Positions 27,817 to 38,691 of a DNA stretch of 64,000 nt are shown here, one piece after another. Origin of the DNA: Dioscorea cayenensis subsp. rotundata (Eukaryota > Streptophyta > Magnoliopsida > Dioscoreales > Dioscoreaceae); contig NC_052474.1 of NCBI RefSeq assembly GCF_009730915.1, positions 19,193,501-19,257,500 on the forward strand, given 5' to 3'. The position numbers and the translations under genes were made by a program. Position 1 is the first letter of the stretch, and each line of letters begins with the position of its first letter. A model generated the notes under the pieces. It did no database searches and was not told the DNA's origin. It was given only the letters and a program-made list of their open reading frames with translations.

Positions 27817-29717
27817 ATGGAGGATCTCAGATCCGCTCTGAAGGAGCACGCGGATCTCGCAGCGCATCTCTTCGAGAAGTTCTCCAACGAGCTCCGCACT
27901 GGATTCCAGCCGGCGTACGAGAACTTTATCGGTTTCTTTCACGCCATTGATTGGAAGGTCCCTCCTTTGGCTCCCTCTCCTTATCTTTGATTTTTTTTGT
28001 TTTTCATTGTTTTGGAAATGGATCAAATTGCAGGAGCCTTGGTTGGTGTGCTTGATTGCTTTTCATGTTACTTTGATGCTGGTGGTCATCTTGTCCAGGA
28101 GAAGGATCAATTTTCAGCTCTGCTTGTTCTTTCTGGCATGTGAGTTTCTTTGAATTTAGATGGATCTTTTTTTTTTTCTCAATTCCTTATCTATGTTGAA
28201 AGATTGATTGATGCTATGCATCAGCACTGCTTTTTAAAACAATTGCAGTAGTTCAAGAGCGCAGAGCATGATAAAGATTTGATTTTTGACGTGACAAAAG
28301 TTCAATGATGTTTTAGGTTAAAATATAGTTCTTATGCTCTATGCATTGCTTGATGAATGGATGATACTAGTCCGAAAGCATATATATTGTTTCGGTTTTG
28401 ATTTTTTTTTTATTTTTTTTTATTTTTTTTGTTAATGTGCGAAAAGTTTAGTTTTTTAGGTTAAAAGATAGTTCAATTTTTGATGTTCTGTTAATATACT
28501 CCTTATTCTATGATATTGATGCTATGAATGCTTAATGAACGGAAAATACTAGTCCAAAAGCACATAGGATGATTAGGACCATGTTTCAATTTTGTTGATA
28601 GAACTTCGATTTTTTAAGTTAAGAGATTGTCAGATTGTTTATGTTTTGGTAATCTATTCCTTATTCCATGAAAACCATGTTGATAGACTGATTGATACCA
28701 CGCATTGCTGCTTGCTAAAGGAACAACACATTTCCAAAAGAACTTAGCATGATCCTGTTTTGATCTTTTGTGTTAGAAATTCAGTTTTGATCTTTGGATT
28801 AATCAAAGCGGGTATGATGTTCTCAACTTTGAAACATCAACAACTGATGATAATAGTGCCATCTCCTTGCTCATGACCATGGTATGCTGCAAACAGTCTG
28901 ATGAATCCTAAGAGCAGTTCATCCGGTCAAACTTTATATTCTCAATGACTTTGTGTTCTGTAGGACTATTTGGGTGAGCTAGATGCCAAATCAATAATAA
29001 ATTGGGGAGTTTAAAGAGATACTTCAGCTATACTCTATAGATGCTCATAAACACTGTCCTAGTATCCAAATTGGTTTGCTTCCATCTGAATATTCCTGTA
29101 AATTATCTAAAGAATGAACCTTTATAGTATTTCATTTAAGATAGACATAAACTTTCAGTTTCGTGAGAAGGAGTACTAGTATTCTTCTATCGAATGTATG
29201 GCAAATCATGTTCATATGATCACCGTAACATGGTTTTTAAATGATTTATTCAGGATTAAATAGTTCAATCTCGACACTCATCTTGCTCAAGTAGGAATTG
29301 TTTAGGATGGTTTCATATTTTTTATTAATTTTTACTTTCTCAGTATATGTACAAGTGAAATGATTCATCGGAATTTTGCTTTGGACTTCATGCAGTTTCC
29401 GGAGTGTATCTTGCTGAAAAGATAAACAGCCTATTGGGGAAAAACTGGGAGAAATTTGCAGGCCAGAACTATTTTGATCCTAACGGATTGTTCATCTCCG
29501 TCCTCTGGTCTGGACCTCTTCTCATTGCAACGATCATTATTCTGGTCGGTAACCAAACCGCTTCCCCTTCATCTTCAATCTCATTTATCTGTTCATCCTT
29601 GCGACTCAAGCTCGTAATTTTCAGGTGAACACACTGCTAACATTGTGCCAACTCATCGTGAAGTGGAAAAGAGCAGAACTCCGGCACAGAGCTCGTCTTT
29701 CCCGCAAACAAGACTAG
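27817..29717 (+). CDS. TMEM18: TMEM18-family membrane protein
   Basis: Exons 27817-27957, 28034-28139, 29396-29544 and 29625-29717 join in phase to 162 aa, close to the family's usual length. It matches TMEM18: FHAIDWKEPWLVCLIAFHV, then SGVYLAEKINSLLGKNW and YFDPNGLFISVLWSGPLLI. Three hydrophobic segments (about residues 48-66, 72-85 and 110-135) and a basic C-terminus (KWKRAELRHRARLSRKQ) fit an inner nuclear membrane or ER protein; animal TMEM18 is reported at the nuclear envelope. The function in plants is unknown. It starts divergently from PAM16 and is followed about 390 bases later by PS1 on the same strand. Confidence 0.93.
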
Positions 29718-30105
29718 CATTTCATTTTTTTTCCCCCTGTTTTAGAACTTGTTAAACTCCGAGTATTGTATTAAGAATTCATCAGTTTACTCATTTTATA
29801 TAGAATGTTTCTGGGAATGCCTTCCTGAATTTGAATGGGAATTTTTCTTTCATTAAATGTGAAATTCCAAAATTAGAGTAAAGACTATGACCAAATATTA
29901 AATATGACAAATAAGGAATTATCTTAGATTTATTAATATAAATTTTCAGCAGATAACCGCTCTTTTTTTTATTTTTTTTTTTAAAAAAAAGTAGCCGTTG
30001 GGTTTCTCCTAACGGTCATCTCCTTCAAAGCCACAGCTTGAAAACCAAACGCTCTCAACTCCAAACCAAAAGCTCTAAGAAAAACAGCAAAGATCTTCGG
30101 GAACA

Positions 30106-33100
30106 ATGGAAAGGAAAGAGATCAAGATCCCAGTTTTCTCAGTGTTGAAGAAAGGCAGCATCTTGAAGAACATCATCCTCAACAGCCCTTTGCCGGAGAT
30201 CCAAGAAGACGATGAAAGGATCCTCATTGGCCGGCATCCAGATTGCCACATTGTTCTTGATCACCCTAGCATCAGCCGGTTTCATCTCGAGGTCCAGGTG
30301 AAGCCTTTCTTGCAGAAGCTCTTCGTCGTTGATCAATCTTCAGGTATCTTCTTAAGATTTCTCTTTTGATCTTTTGATCGATCTTTTGATTTTTTGTTCT
30401 TGTTTGCAGTTCATGGGACTTGGGTTTCTGGGGCAAAGATTGATCCTTGTGTTCCAGTGGAACTAGTGGAAGGGGATACGTTGAGGTTTGGGGCATCTAC
30501 TAGGGTTTATAGACTGCATTGGGTGCTGCAAAGGGATGCTCTGGAGATGGGGAACCCATTGGAGGCGTTGATTGAGGAGAAAGAAGATGCTCATCAGGCA
30601 AGATTTTGGCTTCATGCCCTAATTCCTCTGTTGTTTTTATTGAGAAATTTTGGATCTAGGTTTTGATTTCTGCTGCTGTTCTTCTTAATTTTTGGAGGAA
30701 AATTTGGATTCATGCCCTAATCCTGTTCTTTTGATTGAGAAATTTTGGATCCTGGTTTTGATTTCTGCTGCTGTTCTTCTTGATTTTTGGATTTTACTTG
30801 ACAGGATGAAGGGTTAGGGAACCCGAAGGAGAGATGGGTTGCTGAGATCCCTTCTGCACCACCATTGCCAGAATCCGTCAACTCTGAGACTATTGACAAA
30901 CTCTTTTTGAAGGAATTGGAAGTGAATGAGAATTTGACTGCTGAGATGCCATTGGTTAAGGATGCTCGAAGTTCATCCAGCCTTTTGTCGAGAAGAAAAA
31001 AGTCTGTTGGATTACTCTGCATTCCGAATGGGAGGAATGAAGATGTGATGAAGGAGAAACATTGCCATGTTCTTTCTGCCGATGTTGATGGGAATGATGT
31101 AAATGATTGCATCATTAGTTCTCGGGGGATCTCAGAGGGTCAAACTGCGGAAGAGAAGTTTGATTATGGCATGGATGATGTAGCACTAGAAGTGTCTTAT
31201 GATCAGATGTTTCAGGAAAGTCTTGTGCTAAGGTCATCTTCAAATTGGAGTGGATATTTGAATGTTGTGGATGATAAATACTGTTTGGGTGGAGAGGTTG
31301 TTGATATTGTGAAACAAGAGCAATGTATTTTGGATGATTGCAAGAATGCTGCTGAAGAAGAAGAAGAAGAAGAAGCATTTGTTTCAGATAAGGAGAATAT
31401 GACACCAGTTGTTTCTAATGGCCAGAGATCACTGAAAACTCGATTTGGAGTACAGAGATCACCTTTCAAAGCCATTGCAGCTTTGAACCTTGAAGATGAG
31501 TTTCTTTCAGATGGAGAATTGAAGCCAGTTCTAGACCAACCTATCTTGAAGAATTGGGAGAACCCTAATGGAGAAGAAGTAGAAGAGGAAGAAGAAGTAG
31601 CATTTGTTTCAGATAAGGAGAATGTGACACCAATTGTTTCTACTGGTCAGAGAAAGACTCGATTTGGACTGCAGAGATCGCCTACTGAACCCATTGCAGC
31701 TTTGAACCTTGAAGATGAGTTTCTTTCAGATGGAGAATTGAAGCCAGTTCTAGAACAACCTATCTTGAAGAATTGGGAGAACCCTAACGGAGAAGAAGTA
31801 GAAGAGGGAGAAGAAGTAGCATTTGTTTTGGATAAGGAGAATATGACACCAATTGTTTCTACTGGCCAGAAATCACAGACTCAATTTGGAGTACAGAGCT
31901 CGCCTACCAAAGCCATTGCAGCTTTGAAACTTGAAGATGAGTTTCTTTCGTATGGCAAGTTAAAGCCAAAACAATCTGTTTTGCAGGAATGCATGAAAGT
32001 CTTAGAAGAAAAACAGGAGACAATTGTTTTGGATAAAGAGAACATGACACCAGTTGAAACCCATGAGCGAAGATCGGAAAAGAGCTGCATGAAAATCCAG
32101 AAATCATCATCAAATGCCATAGCAACTTTGAATGTGGTAGTAGATTCACCGTATCCCGATCGAGAGAACTGGACTCCTGAAATCACTAAAGACCTGAAAC
32201 TGAAGAATTATACATCAGAAAATATTTTGAGTAGAAATTCAGAAACTGCATTTTCTGATAAAGAGAACTGGACACCCAAAGTTTCCAGAGGTCAAAAATC
32301 AAAGAGAAGGGCAGAAAAATTCACAATGGCTGACAATGAGGAACCAGCATCTGGCTCAAATAAGGAGAATTTAACACCTGACAGTTCAAGAGCTCTGAAG
32401 TCAAGGAAAAGTCTATCAAGAAGCCACACAAAAATTGAAGAACAAATCATGAAGAAACGCTTAGAGAGGATTCCCTTCCAGTCCCTGTTGGAAAATTCTC
32501 CAATGAAGACTAGCAGTTCTGTTAGCAATAACCAAAGGGATGCAAACAAAACTGTAAACCCTCCTTTAAGCTCTAAACAAAGTTATGGAACCTCTGGGGA
32601 TGACGATCAAAGCATCAGAACTTTGGTAAGTTTGAAGCATAGTGTTTTTTCTTGAGTCCTTTCACAACAATTATGTTCAAATCTGTTTTCATTGCATTGC
32701 AGAACCAATCAGTGGATCAAATGCACAATGTGGGACATGAGAAGAAGAAATGGAACATTGTAGCGGATGCAAGTTGCTTCCTTACTGAAGAGTCAAGAAG
32801 ATCATTGCAGCTACTTGAAGGACTAAAAGGAACACATCTTATTATCCCAATGATGGGTAATATAGAATGAATCCTTACACTTGAATTCCTTTGAATTCCT
32901 TATTCTCTCTTACATAATTTTTTGGTATGATTTCAGTTATCAGAGAACTGGATTGTATGAAACAGCACGAGCGATGGTACCAAAAGACGCCAAAGGCTTC
33001 TTCAGCATTGCAATGGATAAAGGACTGCATGGTGCGGACAAGTTGGTGGATTCATGTCCAGAATTCATCAGAGACTTTGCCTGTTCCGCCAACTCCTCCG

Positions 33101-33631
33101 GCATCACCTAGATTACAGTTCACTGAAAATTCAATGGCATTCTCTGTGTTCGGTGGCCTTACGGAGATTCTTTCTCCGACAGCAGAAGACCACATCCTTG
33201 ACTGCGCTCTTCTATTTAAAAGGATAAAAACAGATGGACATCTCGTCCTCTTATCGAACAACACAACTCTTAAAATCAAAGCAATGGCAGAGGTAATTCA
33301 ATTTCTGTGTTATCAGTCAGAATTAAATCAACATGGTTGTTTGTCCAATAAATGAAACTTGTTTTTGGGTTGGTTTCAGGGTTTGCTGTGTGAGACCCCA
33401 GTAGAATTCCGCGAGAGTCTTGTGAATCCTTTTTCGAAGAGGTTTTTGTGGGTCGATAGCAGCCCGAGAGGATCAACCTGGTCGTTATCTGAGGAGATGA
33501 GTTTTACTCAGAACTATTATGATCAACTGCCAAATACAAGGAAGGTGAACATGGCAGCTGAGAATGCAAAAGGATTGAAACTCATCTTACTTCACAATTC
33601 TCACTATAGGCAAGCCAACTCAGTCAAGTAA
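30106..33631 (+). CDS. PS1: PS1 (Parallel Spindle 1): FHA + KEN-repeat + PIN domain protein
   Basis: Exons 30106-30343, 30410-30597, 30805-32625, 32703-32856, 32937-33292 and 33380-33631 join in phase to 1002 aa. Residues about 20-110 form an FHA domain (LIGRHPDCHIVLDHPSISRF, then HGTWVSG), which binds phospho-Thr. The C-terminus (about 765-1000) is a PIN domain (WNIVADASCFL, then VIRELDCMK and DHILDCALLFKR). This architecture is that of Arabidopsis PS1 (At1g34355), whose loss makes parallel meiosis II spindles and diploid pollen. The long third exon holds an acidic, repetitive linker with a DKENxTP array. Intron 2 appears to use a GC donor (CAG|GCAAGA at 30598) and contains a tandem duplication. 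The PIN residue usually acidic in LLSND-like motifs reads Asn (LLSNNTTLKIKA). Confidence 0.92.
30609..30800. repeat. Tandem duplication in PS1 intron 2, ~105-bp unit
   Basis: Two copies share tcatgccctaat, gagaaattttggatc and ggttttgatttctgctgctg. They begin at about 30609 and 30710. Confidence 0.8.
31388..32382 (+). repeat. KEN-box / Thr-Pro repeat array within PS1
   Basis: Six KEN motifs and one REN, each followed one residue later by Thr-Pro: DKENMTP at about 31388, DKENVTP at 31613, DKENMTP at 31832, DKENMTP at 32033, DRENWTP at 32162, DKENWTP at 32261 and NKENLTP at 32363. The first three sit in a longer tandem unit of about 73-77 codons that also contains ALNLEDEFLSDGELKPVL and ILKNWENPNGEEVEE (the third unit diverges at its end). 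KEN boxes are known APC/C degrons and TP is a minimal CDK site; their use here is inference. Confidence 0.9.
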
Positions 33632-34523
33632 AATAATAGTTGGATTGATGCATTTAGATATATGTTTTGAGTTTCTTTCCTGGTTTGCAAATTCCTATTT
33701 CTAGAACATCAATGTTCAAGTTTCTTTTTTTCTAGAAACTGTCTTTTTCATTTATAAGATTTTCATTCCTGTTTCCTTCACCTAATTCAGCGAATCTGAC
33801 TCTTAACAATCATCATACCAAGTTTGAATAATGCTCATATTTTTTAATGTGAGAAATTGTGACACCCTCATTAATCAAGATTCCTCTTGTTACATGTGTG
33901 TGTGTATATATATATAATATTATTGAGATGTTGCCTTCCCACTCACCAATGCAAAAACAAAAATCAATGTGATTAAATAAAGTGGTTGGAGTGTGAACAT
34001 TAGCTGTAGGACAGTTAAGCTCTGTGGACTTGAGAGTTTTTTAAAATTTAAACACCGATGAAACTACCACAACAACATGCATAGATATATTGCCTTGTTT
34101 GCTATCTGCTGCAAAAACTATTTCTTTAAAATAAATGATCAGATTTACAGATAAGGGAAACTATTTTCATGCATTAGTTCCAAAAATCAGGGAAGAGTCA
34201 TAGACTTGAGAGTTTTATAAATTTAAAACATCTATGAAACTTTTACAACAACATGCATAGATATATTATTATTGCTTTGTTAGCTATCTGCTGCAAAAAC
34301 TATTTCTTTGAAATAAATGATCAGATCTACAGATAAGGCTATTTTCATGCATTAGTTCAAAAAATCGGGGAAGAGTCATAGAAGCAAACTGAAGCTCTTA
34401 TTGATAATCAATCTTACATAACATACATGATAGACAATAGGAAGAACTGAACTAGAAGAAGTACATGAAATGATTAACGGACAGAAAAAGTAAGGTTTTT
34501 TTTTAATGGAGAAAGTGAAGTGA
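33632..34523. other. Convergent 3' region of PS1 and STOP1-like, with a tandem duplication
   Basis: Both genes end here. Two ~176-base copies lie at 34027-34202 and 34203-34378, sharing gacttgagagttt, acaacaacatgcatagatat, tatctgctgcaaaaactatt and gggaagagtcatagac. A (TG/TA)n run lies at about 33896-33920. No further gene. Confidence 0.75.
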
Positions 34524-35986
34524 TTAGGATCCATTTCTGTTAACATAGTTGTAAGATCCAGGGAGAATGGAGAATGAACTTTCAGAAACTTCAAATGGGG
34601 GGCGAGAAAAATCATCCAGACTGCCAAAGTTGCATGAGTCGAAAAATTCATAGGCGAGAAAAAACCACGGTCATCATCATCACCTTTAATATCAAGAAGG
34701 CCAACATCATCTGAAGCACTCCCAAAGTTGAATCCAATGCTTCCTCCATTCATCAAATCATTGTTATGAACTTGATCCAACACCACTGATACTTTAGCGT
34801 CATCCACCGGAGGAAGAGCTGGTGTGTGGCCTTGGAAGAGTGCGACATGGCCAAACAACTTGTCTTTTCTAGAGAACGTAGTACCGCAAGAACAAAGCCA
34901 TTTGTCCCGTCCGCAATGCTTCTCGTGAGTTTTCAGGTCAGCGATGACGGAGAATTTCTTTCTGTTGCATCTGCTACATGTATAGCTCTTGTCGCAGTGG
35001 CTCCTCTTGTAATGGTTCTTGACACAAAGGATCGTCTTCAGAGGTTGGAACTTCTTGTGTTCCTTGTTCCTCTTGCAACCGATAAATGGACAAGAGTACC
35101 TTTTGATCGGAACCGGTTCAGAGCTAATTTCCTTGCTAGGCTTCGCAAGAGCAGCAGGAGTCTTGTACTCGTCTCCATGGCCTCTCATGTGCATTCTCAA
35201 GTTTGCATCCCGCTTGAATCCCTTTCCGCATATCAAGCAAAAGTGAGTGTGTGGAGCTAAGATCTCTTCCTTCTCAAGCTGCAAAACCTCATACGAACCG
35301 GGTGGAAGGTTATCTCCGTCCACGGCATCATCTTCAGCGAGAACAGAGTCAGCCCCTTCTCCCCCGCAACCATTCACATATTTCATCAGATCATCACCTT
35401 CATCCCTGGCATTGCTAAAACCTTTGATCAGCTCTTCATACTCAGAAGCCTTAGTGCTATCCGATGACGGGATATCACTACCGATCAAACTCCCATTGTT
35501 GTTCGGCAGGCTTGAATTCTTGAAGGAAGGAAGAAGAGTTCCGGCAGTGGAGATGAGCTGAATTATGATGCTAGTAAGGTCGGCGGTGACCAGCTGCTGT
35601 TGAGCAGCAAACTGGCTTCCTTCCCGGCCGATCATTGATCGAACAACTTCCTGAACTTGATGAATCTTCTGTTCAAGGAATGAGAGGTTGTTCAGCATCA
35701 CCCTTGGATCCCAATCAAGAACTTGCTGCTGATCCTTCTTCTTGATGTCATGATAAGATTGAAGGGATTGAATGCCTAAATTTGGTTGATAAGCATGAAA
35801 GGATTGGTTGGTTCTGGTCTCAAAACAAAGATTTGAGGGGCCAAATTGAGTGGTGGTGAATGAAATGTTTGGATTGGGATTGAGATTGAGATTTGATGGG
35901 GATGATGATTCAGGAGGAGTCATCAGTGAACTGGATGAAGCTTTTAATGGAGAAGATTCAGAAAGCCCTCTTTTCTTGAGATCCAT
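34524..35986 (-). CDS. STOP1: STOP1-like C2H2 zinc-finger transcription factor; one-base frame break near the C-terminus
   Basis: Single-exon coding region, 487 aa if one missing base is allowed. Four C2H2-type fingers follow the STOP1/ART1 pattern: [20 protein letters not shown]; the long second finger from CPFIGCKRN to [27 protein letters not shown] with its final HC; and [20 protein letters not shown]1 regulates tolerance to low pH and aluminium (ALMT1, MATE genes). The N-terminus has the expected [19 protein letters not shown] helix. Near 34636 the family C-terminus ([16 protein letters not shown], then YNYVNRNGS and TAA at 34526-34524) continues in another frame. The uncorrected frame runs on to 34376 as hydrophobic nonsense. 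One base seems to be missing. The gene lies tail to tail with PS1, as its Arabidopsis homologue (At1g34370) lies near PS1. Confidence 0.9.
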
Positions 35987-36647
35987 CTATGTCAAAACCC
36001 TAAGAAAAGAAATCCAGAACCGAAACCCTAAAAATTGGAACTTTCACTCATTTCCAGTCAAATCAAGAGGATCCCAAAGCTCTAATCTTCAATACAACAA
36101 GAAAATCAAACACAAAAGCAGAGATTTCAAACAGCAACAAATCAGAAACCCTAAAAATCCCAACTTTTTTCAAGATTCCATCAAACCAAAAGCAAAAGCA
36201 CCAACTGAGAATTAGATTAAGAAAACATCAAAAAAATAAAAAACCAACGATCTTACACAATTGGAGAAGAACAAGAAGGAGAAGGAGAACTCACAGTCAT
36301 GAATTCCAAGCAGCAAAATGGAACAAAAACTCTTCCTTTGATCCATTATTTGAGAAATCAGAGCTCCTTCCTTAGTCTCCGTATTTGACTTTCTCCCATC
36401 TTTCTTCCCTCCACATGACCTCACAAAAAATAATAAAAATAAATAATAATTTAATTTTTTTTTAAAAAAAAACACCTTTTTTTTACTTCCTTTCCTTTTC
36501 TTTCTTCCCATTTTCCTTCAATTAAAAAAAAAATATTTTTTTATTCCAATAATTCCCCACAAAAAAACAACACCACACTAAATCACTCAACAATCTAACC
36601 AACCAATCAAAACACTAAAAAAAAATCAAAACTTTGAACACTCTCCT
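35987..36647. other. STOP1-like leader/promoter and NPH3 gene 3' end
   Basis: Holds the 5' UTR and promoter of the STOP1-like gene, with A/T runs at about 36420-36540. A splice-like gt/ag pair suggests a leader intron but this was not resolved. The NPH3 gene's 3' UTR also falls here. Confidence 0.45.
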
Positions 36648-38348
36648 TCACTCTTTATCACACCCACTCTTACATCCAAACAACCCCTTCATCTCCTTCC
36701 AAACTCCTCTCTTCCTTTTCTTCTTTACCTTCTCCATCTCCATCTTCATCTCCTCCTCTTCCTCCATTATTATCACCTTCTTCTTCCTCTCCTTCTCACT
36801 ACTACTCAACTCATCTCCATTAATCAGCACCTCTCTTATCCTCATCTGCCCAATAAACAACACTTGAGCTACAAACCTCATTGGCAACCTCTCATTCTGT
36901 GCAGCATGGACACAAGCCTCTTCAGACATTCTCCTGCAACTCAACACTCTGCAAACCTCCTCCCTCTCCCTCTCAGTCAAATCCCCATGAGCATCCAAGT
37001 ATATATCCACTGCTCTATAAACTCCATCATAACACCTCCCCAAAGGATCCAACAACACTCTCATTCTATCCATAAACCCCACAAACTCATCCTTCTCCAA
37101 ACTACCTTCTCTTGCCATCTCTCCTGCATACTCCTCCATGATCTCAATCACAAACTCTGCTTCTTTTGCATTTGATTCAGTTTCACAGCATGCAATGAAG
37201 TAACCGAGTATTTCTCTTCATGCACTCTATGTCATGGGTTAGAAGATCTTCAATAGTGACTTCAGTGAGTTGCATGGCTATCATAGACTCAAGCCCATGA
37301 ATGCATGTCTTATTTGCATGCACGTCAATGGCTGCACGTAGAATTTGGAGGAGATTTGATGCATGTATTGATCCTCTCTTGTTTGGTATTAAAGCCACAA
37401 TTGATTCAATGATCTTCTTGCTTTTGCTTCTCTCATAAATTGAGGTTGTTTCTTGACAAGCTTTGCTGGCGTATCGAAAAAGACAGTGGCCGATATGATC
37501 AGGTGGGATGCCGGAAAGTGATAAGCAAGTGATTGCAAGCTCAAAGAGAGGGAGAGAAAGGCTTGTGATGTCTTCATTGGAGGAGGAAGAGGAGGAGGAG
37601 GAGAGAGAAGAGTCTCCGGCAAGCCAAAGGCTTGGTATCAACCGGATAAGGTGTATCGAGAAGGCTAGGATCAGCGAAGGCCTTGCTGGAGATGGAATTA
37701 AGGCAGGCATCAATGAGGCCAAGCTTTTGCGCATGGGAGATCAGTGGTTCAGTGGACTTGAAGGCTTTGATGGTGGAGTTCCAGTTTGGGAGGATTTGAG
37801 AGGAGAAGGAGGAGAGAGTGAATTTGAGGAGGTTGTTGGGGCTGTGATCTTCAGTCATGGAGAGGAATGCAGCAAGGCATGCAACTGGAATGATGTTGTC
37901 GGAGGTGAGAGGTGGTGGGTGGTTGTAGGAGAAGATGGCAACAAGTCTGAAGGCTTCGACGGCGACGGTGGCCGGAATGTCGGTGAAGATGGAGAGGTCT
38001 ATGTAGTTGTTTGTTTGTAAGAGTTTGGATAGTGTTGCTGATCTTGATGACATGCATTCCTGTTTTTATTATTATGATTAGTGATTCATACGTAGAGATG
38101 TTGTTTTTTTTTCTAAAAATTAATTTTTGCAAGAAAATTATAAAAATAATAATAATTAAAGTAATGTGGTATGTTACCTTGTTAAGATGGAAGGAGACGT
38201 CATGGATTCGGATATGGACGTCTGGTGGAGGTGCAGAACTTGAGAGCCTGGAATGGAAAACAATGAAAACAATGAAAAAAAATTTAATAAGTTTATGTGT
38301 TTGTAGGAAAAGATTAAGAAGATGATACCATGGGAGTTGTGTAGACAT
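36648..38348 (-). CDS. BTB/NPH3-family protein; two one-base frame breaks
   Basis: Exons 38348-38329, 38247-38178 and 38059-36648. Removing two extra bases gives about 499 aa. BTB/POZ part: PPPDVHIRIHDVSFHLNK joined across the intron to ECMSSRSATLSKLLQ and IDLSIFTDIPATVAVEAFRL. NPH3 part: LSLPLFELAITCLSLSGIP, GSIHASNLLQILRAAIDVHA, YDGVYRAVDIYLDAHGDL and EEACVHAAQNERLPMRFVAQ. Family members are CUL3 substrate adaptors, some in phototropism and auxin transport; this one is closest to the At1g63850 type as far as I can tell. Frame breaks of one extra base each lie in a CTC-repeat near 37590-37610 (RRLFSL to NEDITSL) and an A run near 37222 (IECMKR to LGYFIACCE). Both are in low-complexity sequence, which favours assembly error. 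The C-terminus is an acidic/basic tail (MEEEEEMKMEMEKVKKKRK). Confidence 0.83.
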
Positions 38349-38691
38349 GGAGATTTTTCTTTTGTTTTCTCTTTGATGCTTTCTCTGCAATATGGAGTGT
38401 TCTTTCTTTGTTTAATTATTTATTTTTTTTTTTTTGAGTTTTGAAAGATGAGAATTATGAGGATGGGCTGAGAAAAGATAGGATGAAATCCTAACTGTTT
38501 AGATAATTTTTTTTTGTTTGTGATCTCATAGTCTAACAAGATCTAACAACTGAAACCAAACAGAATGATTCAAAAGTTAATTAATTAATATTCTGAGCTC
38601 ATTAAAGATGAGTTATTATTAGATAATACAAAACTATATAAGAAGTCACCACAATACACATATGAGGGTGACAAAGAATGGTCTTTTGAAT

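Noticed and set aside
34376-34523. Hydrophobic C-terminal extension of the STOP1-like protein
   Set aside because: It arises from the frame break; the family C-terminus and stop are found in the other frame at 34526-34524.
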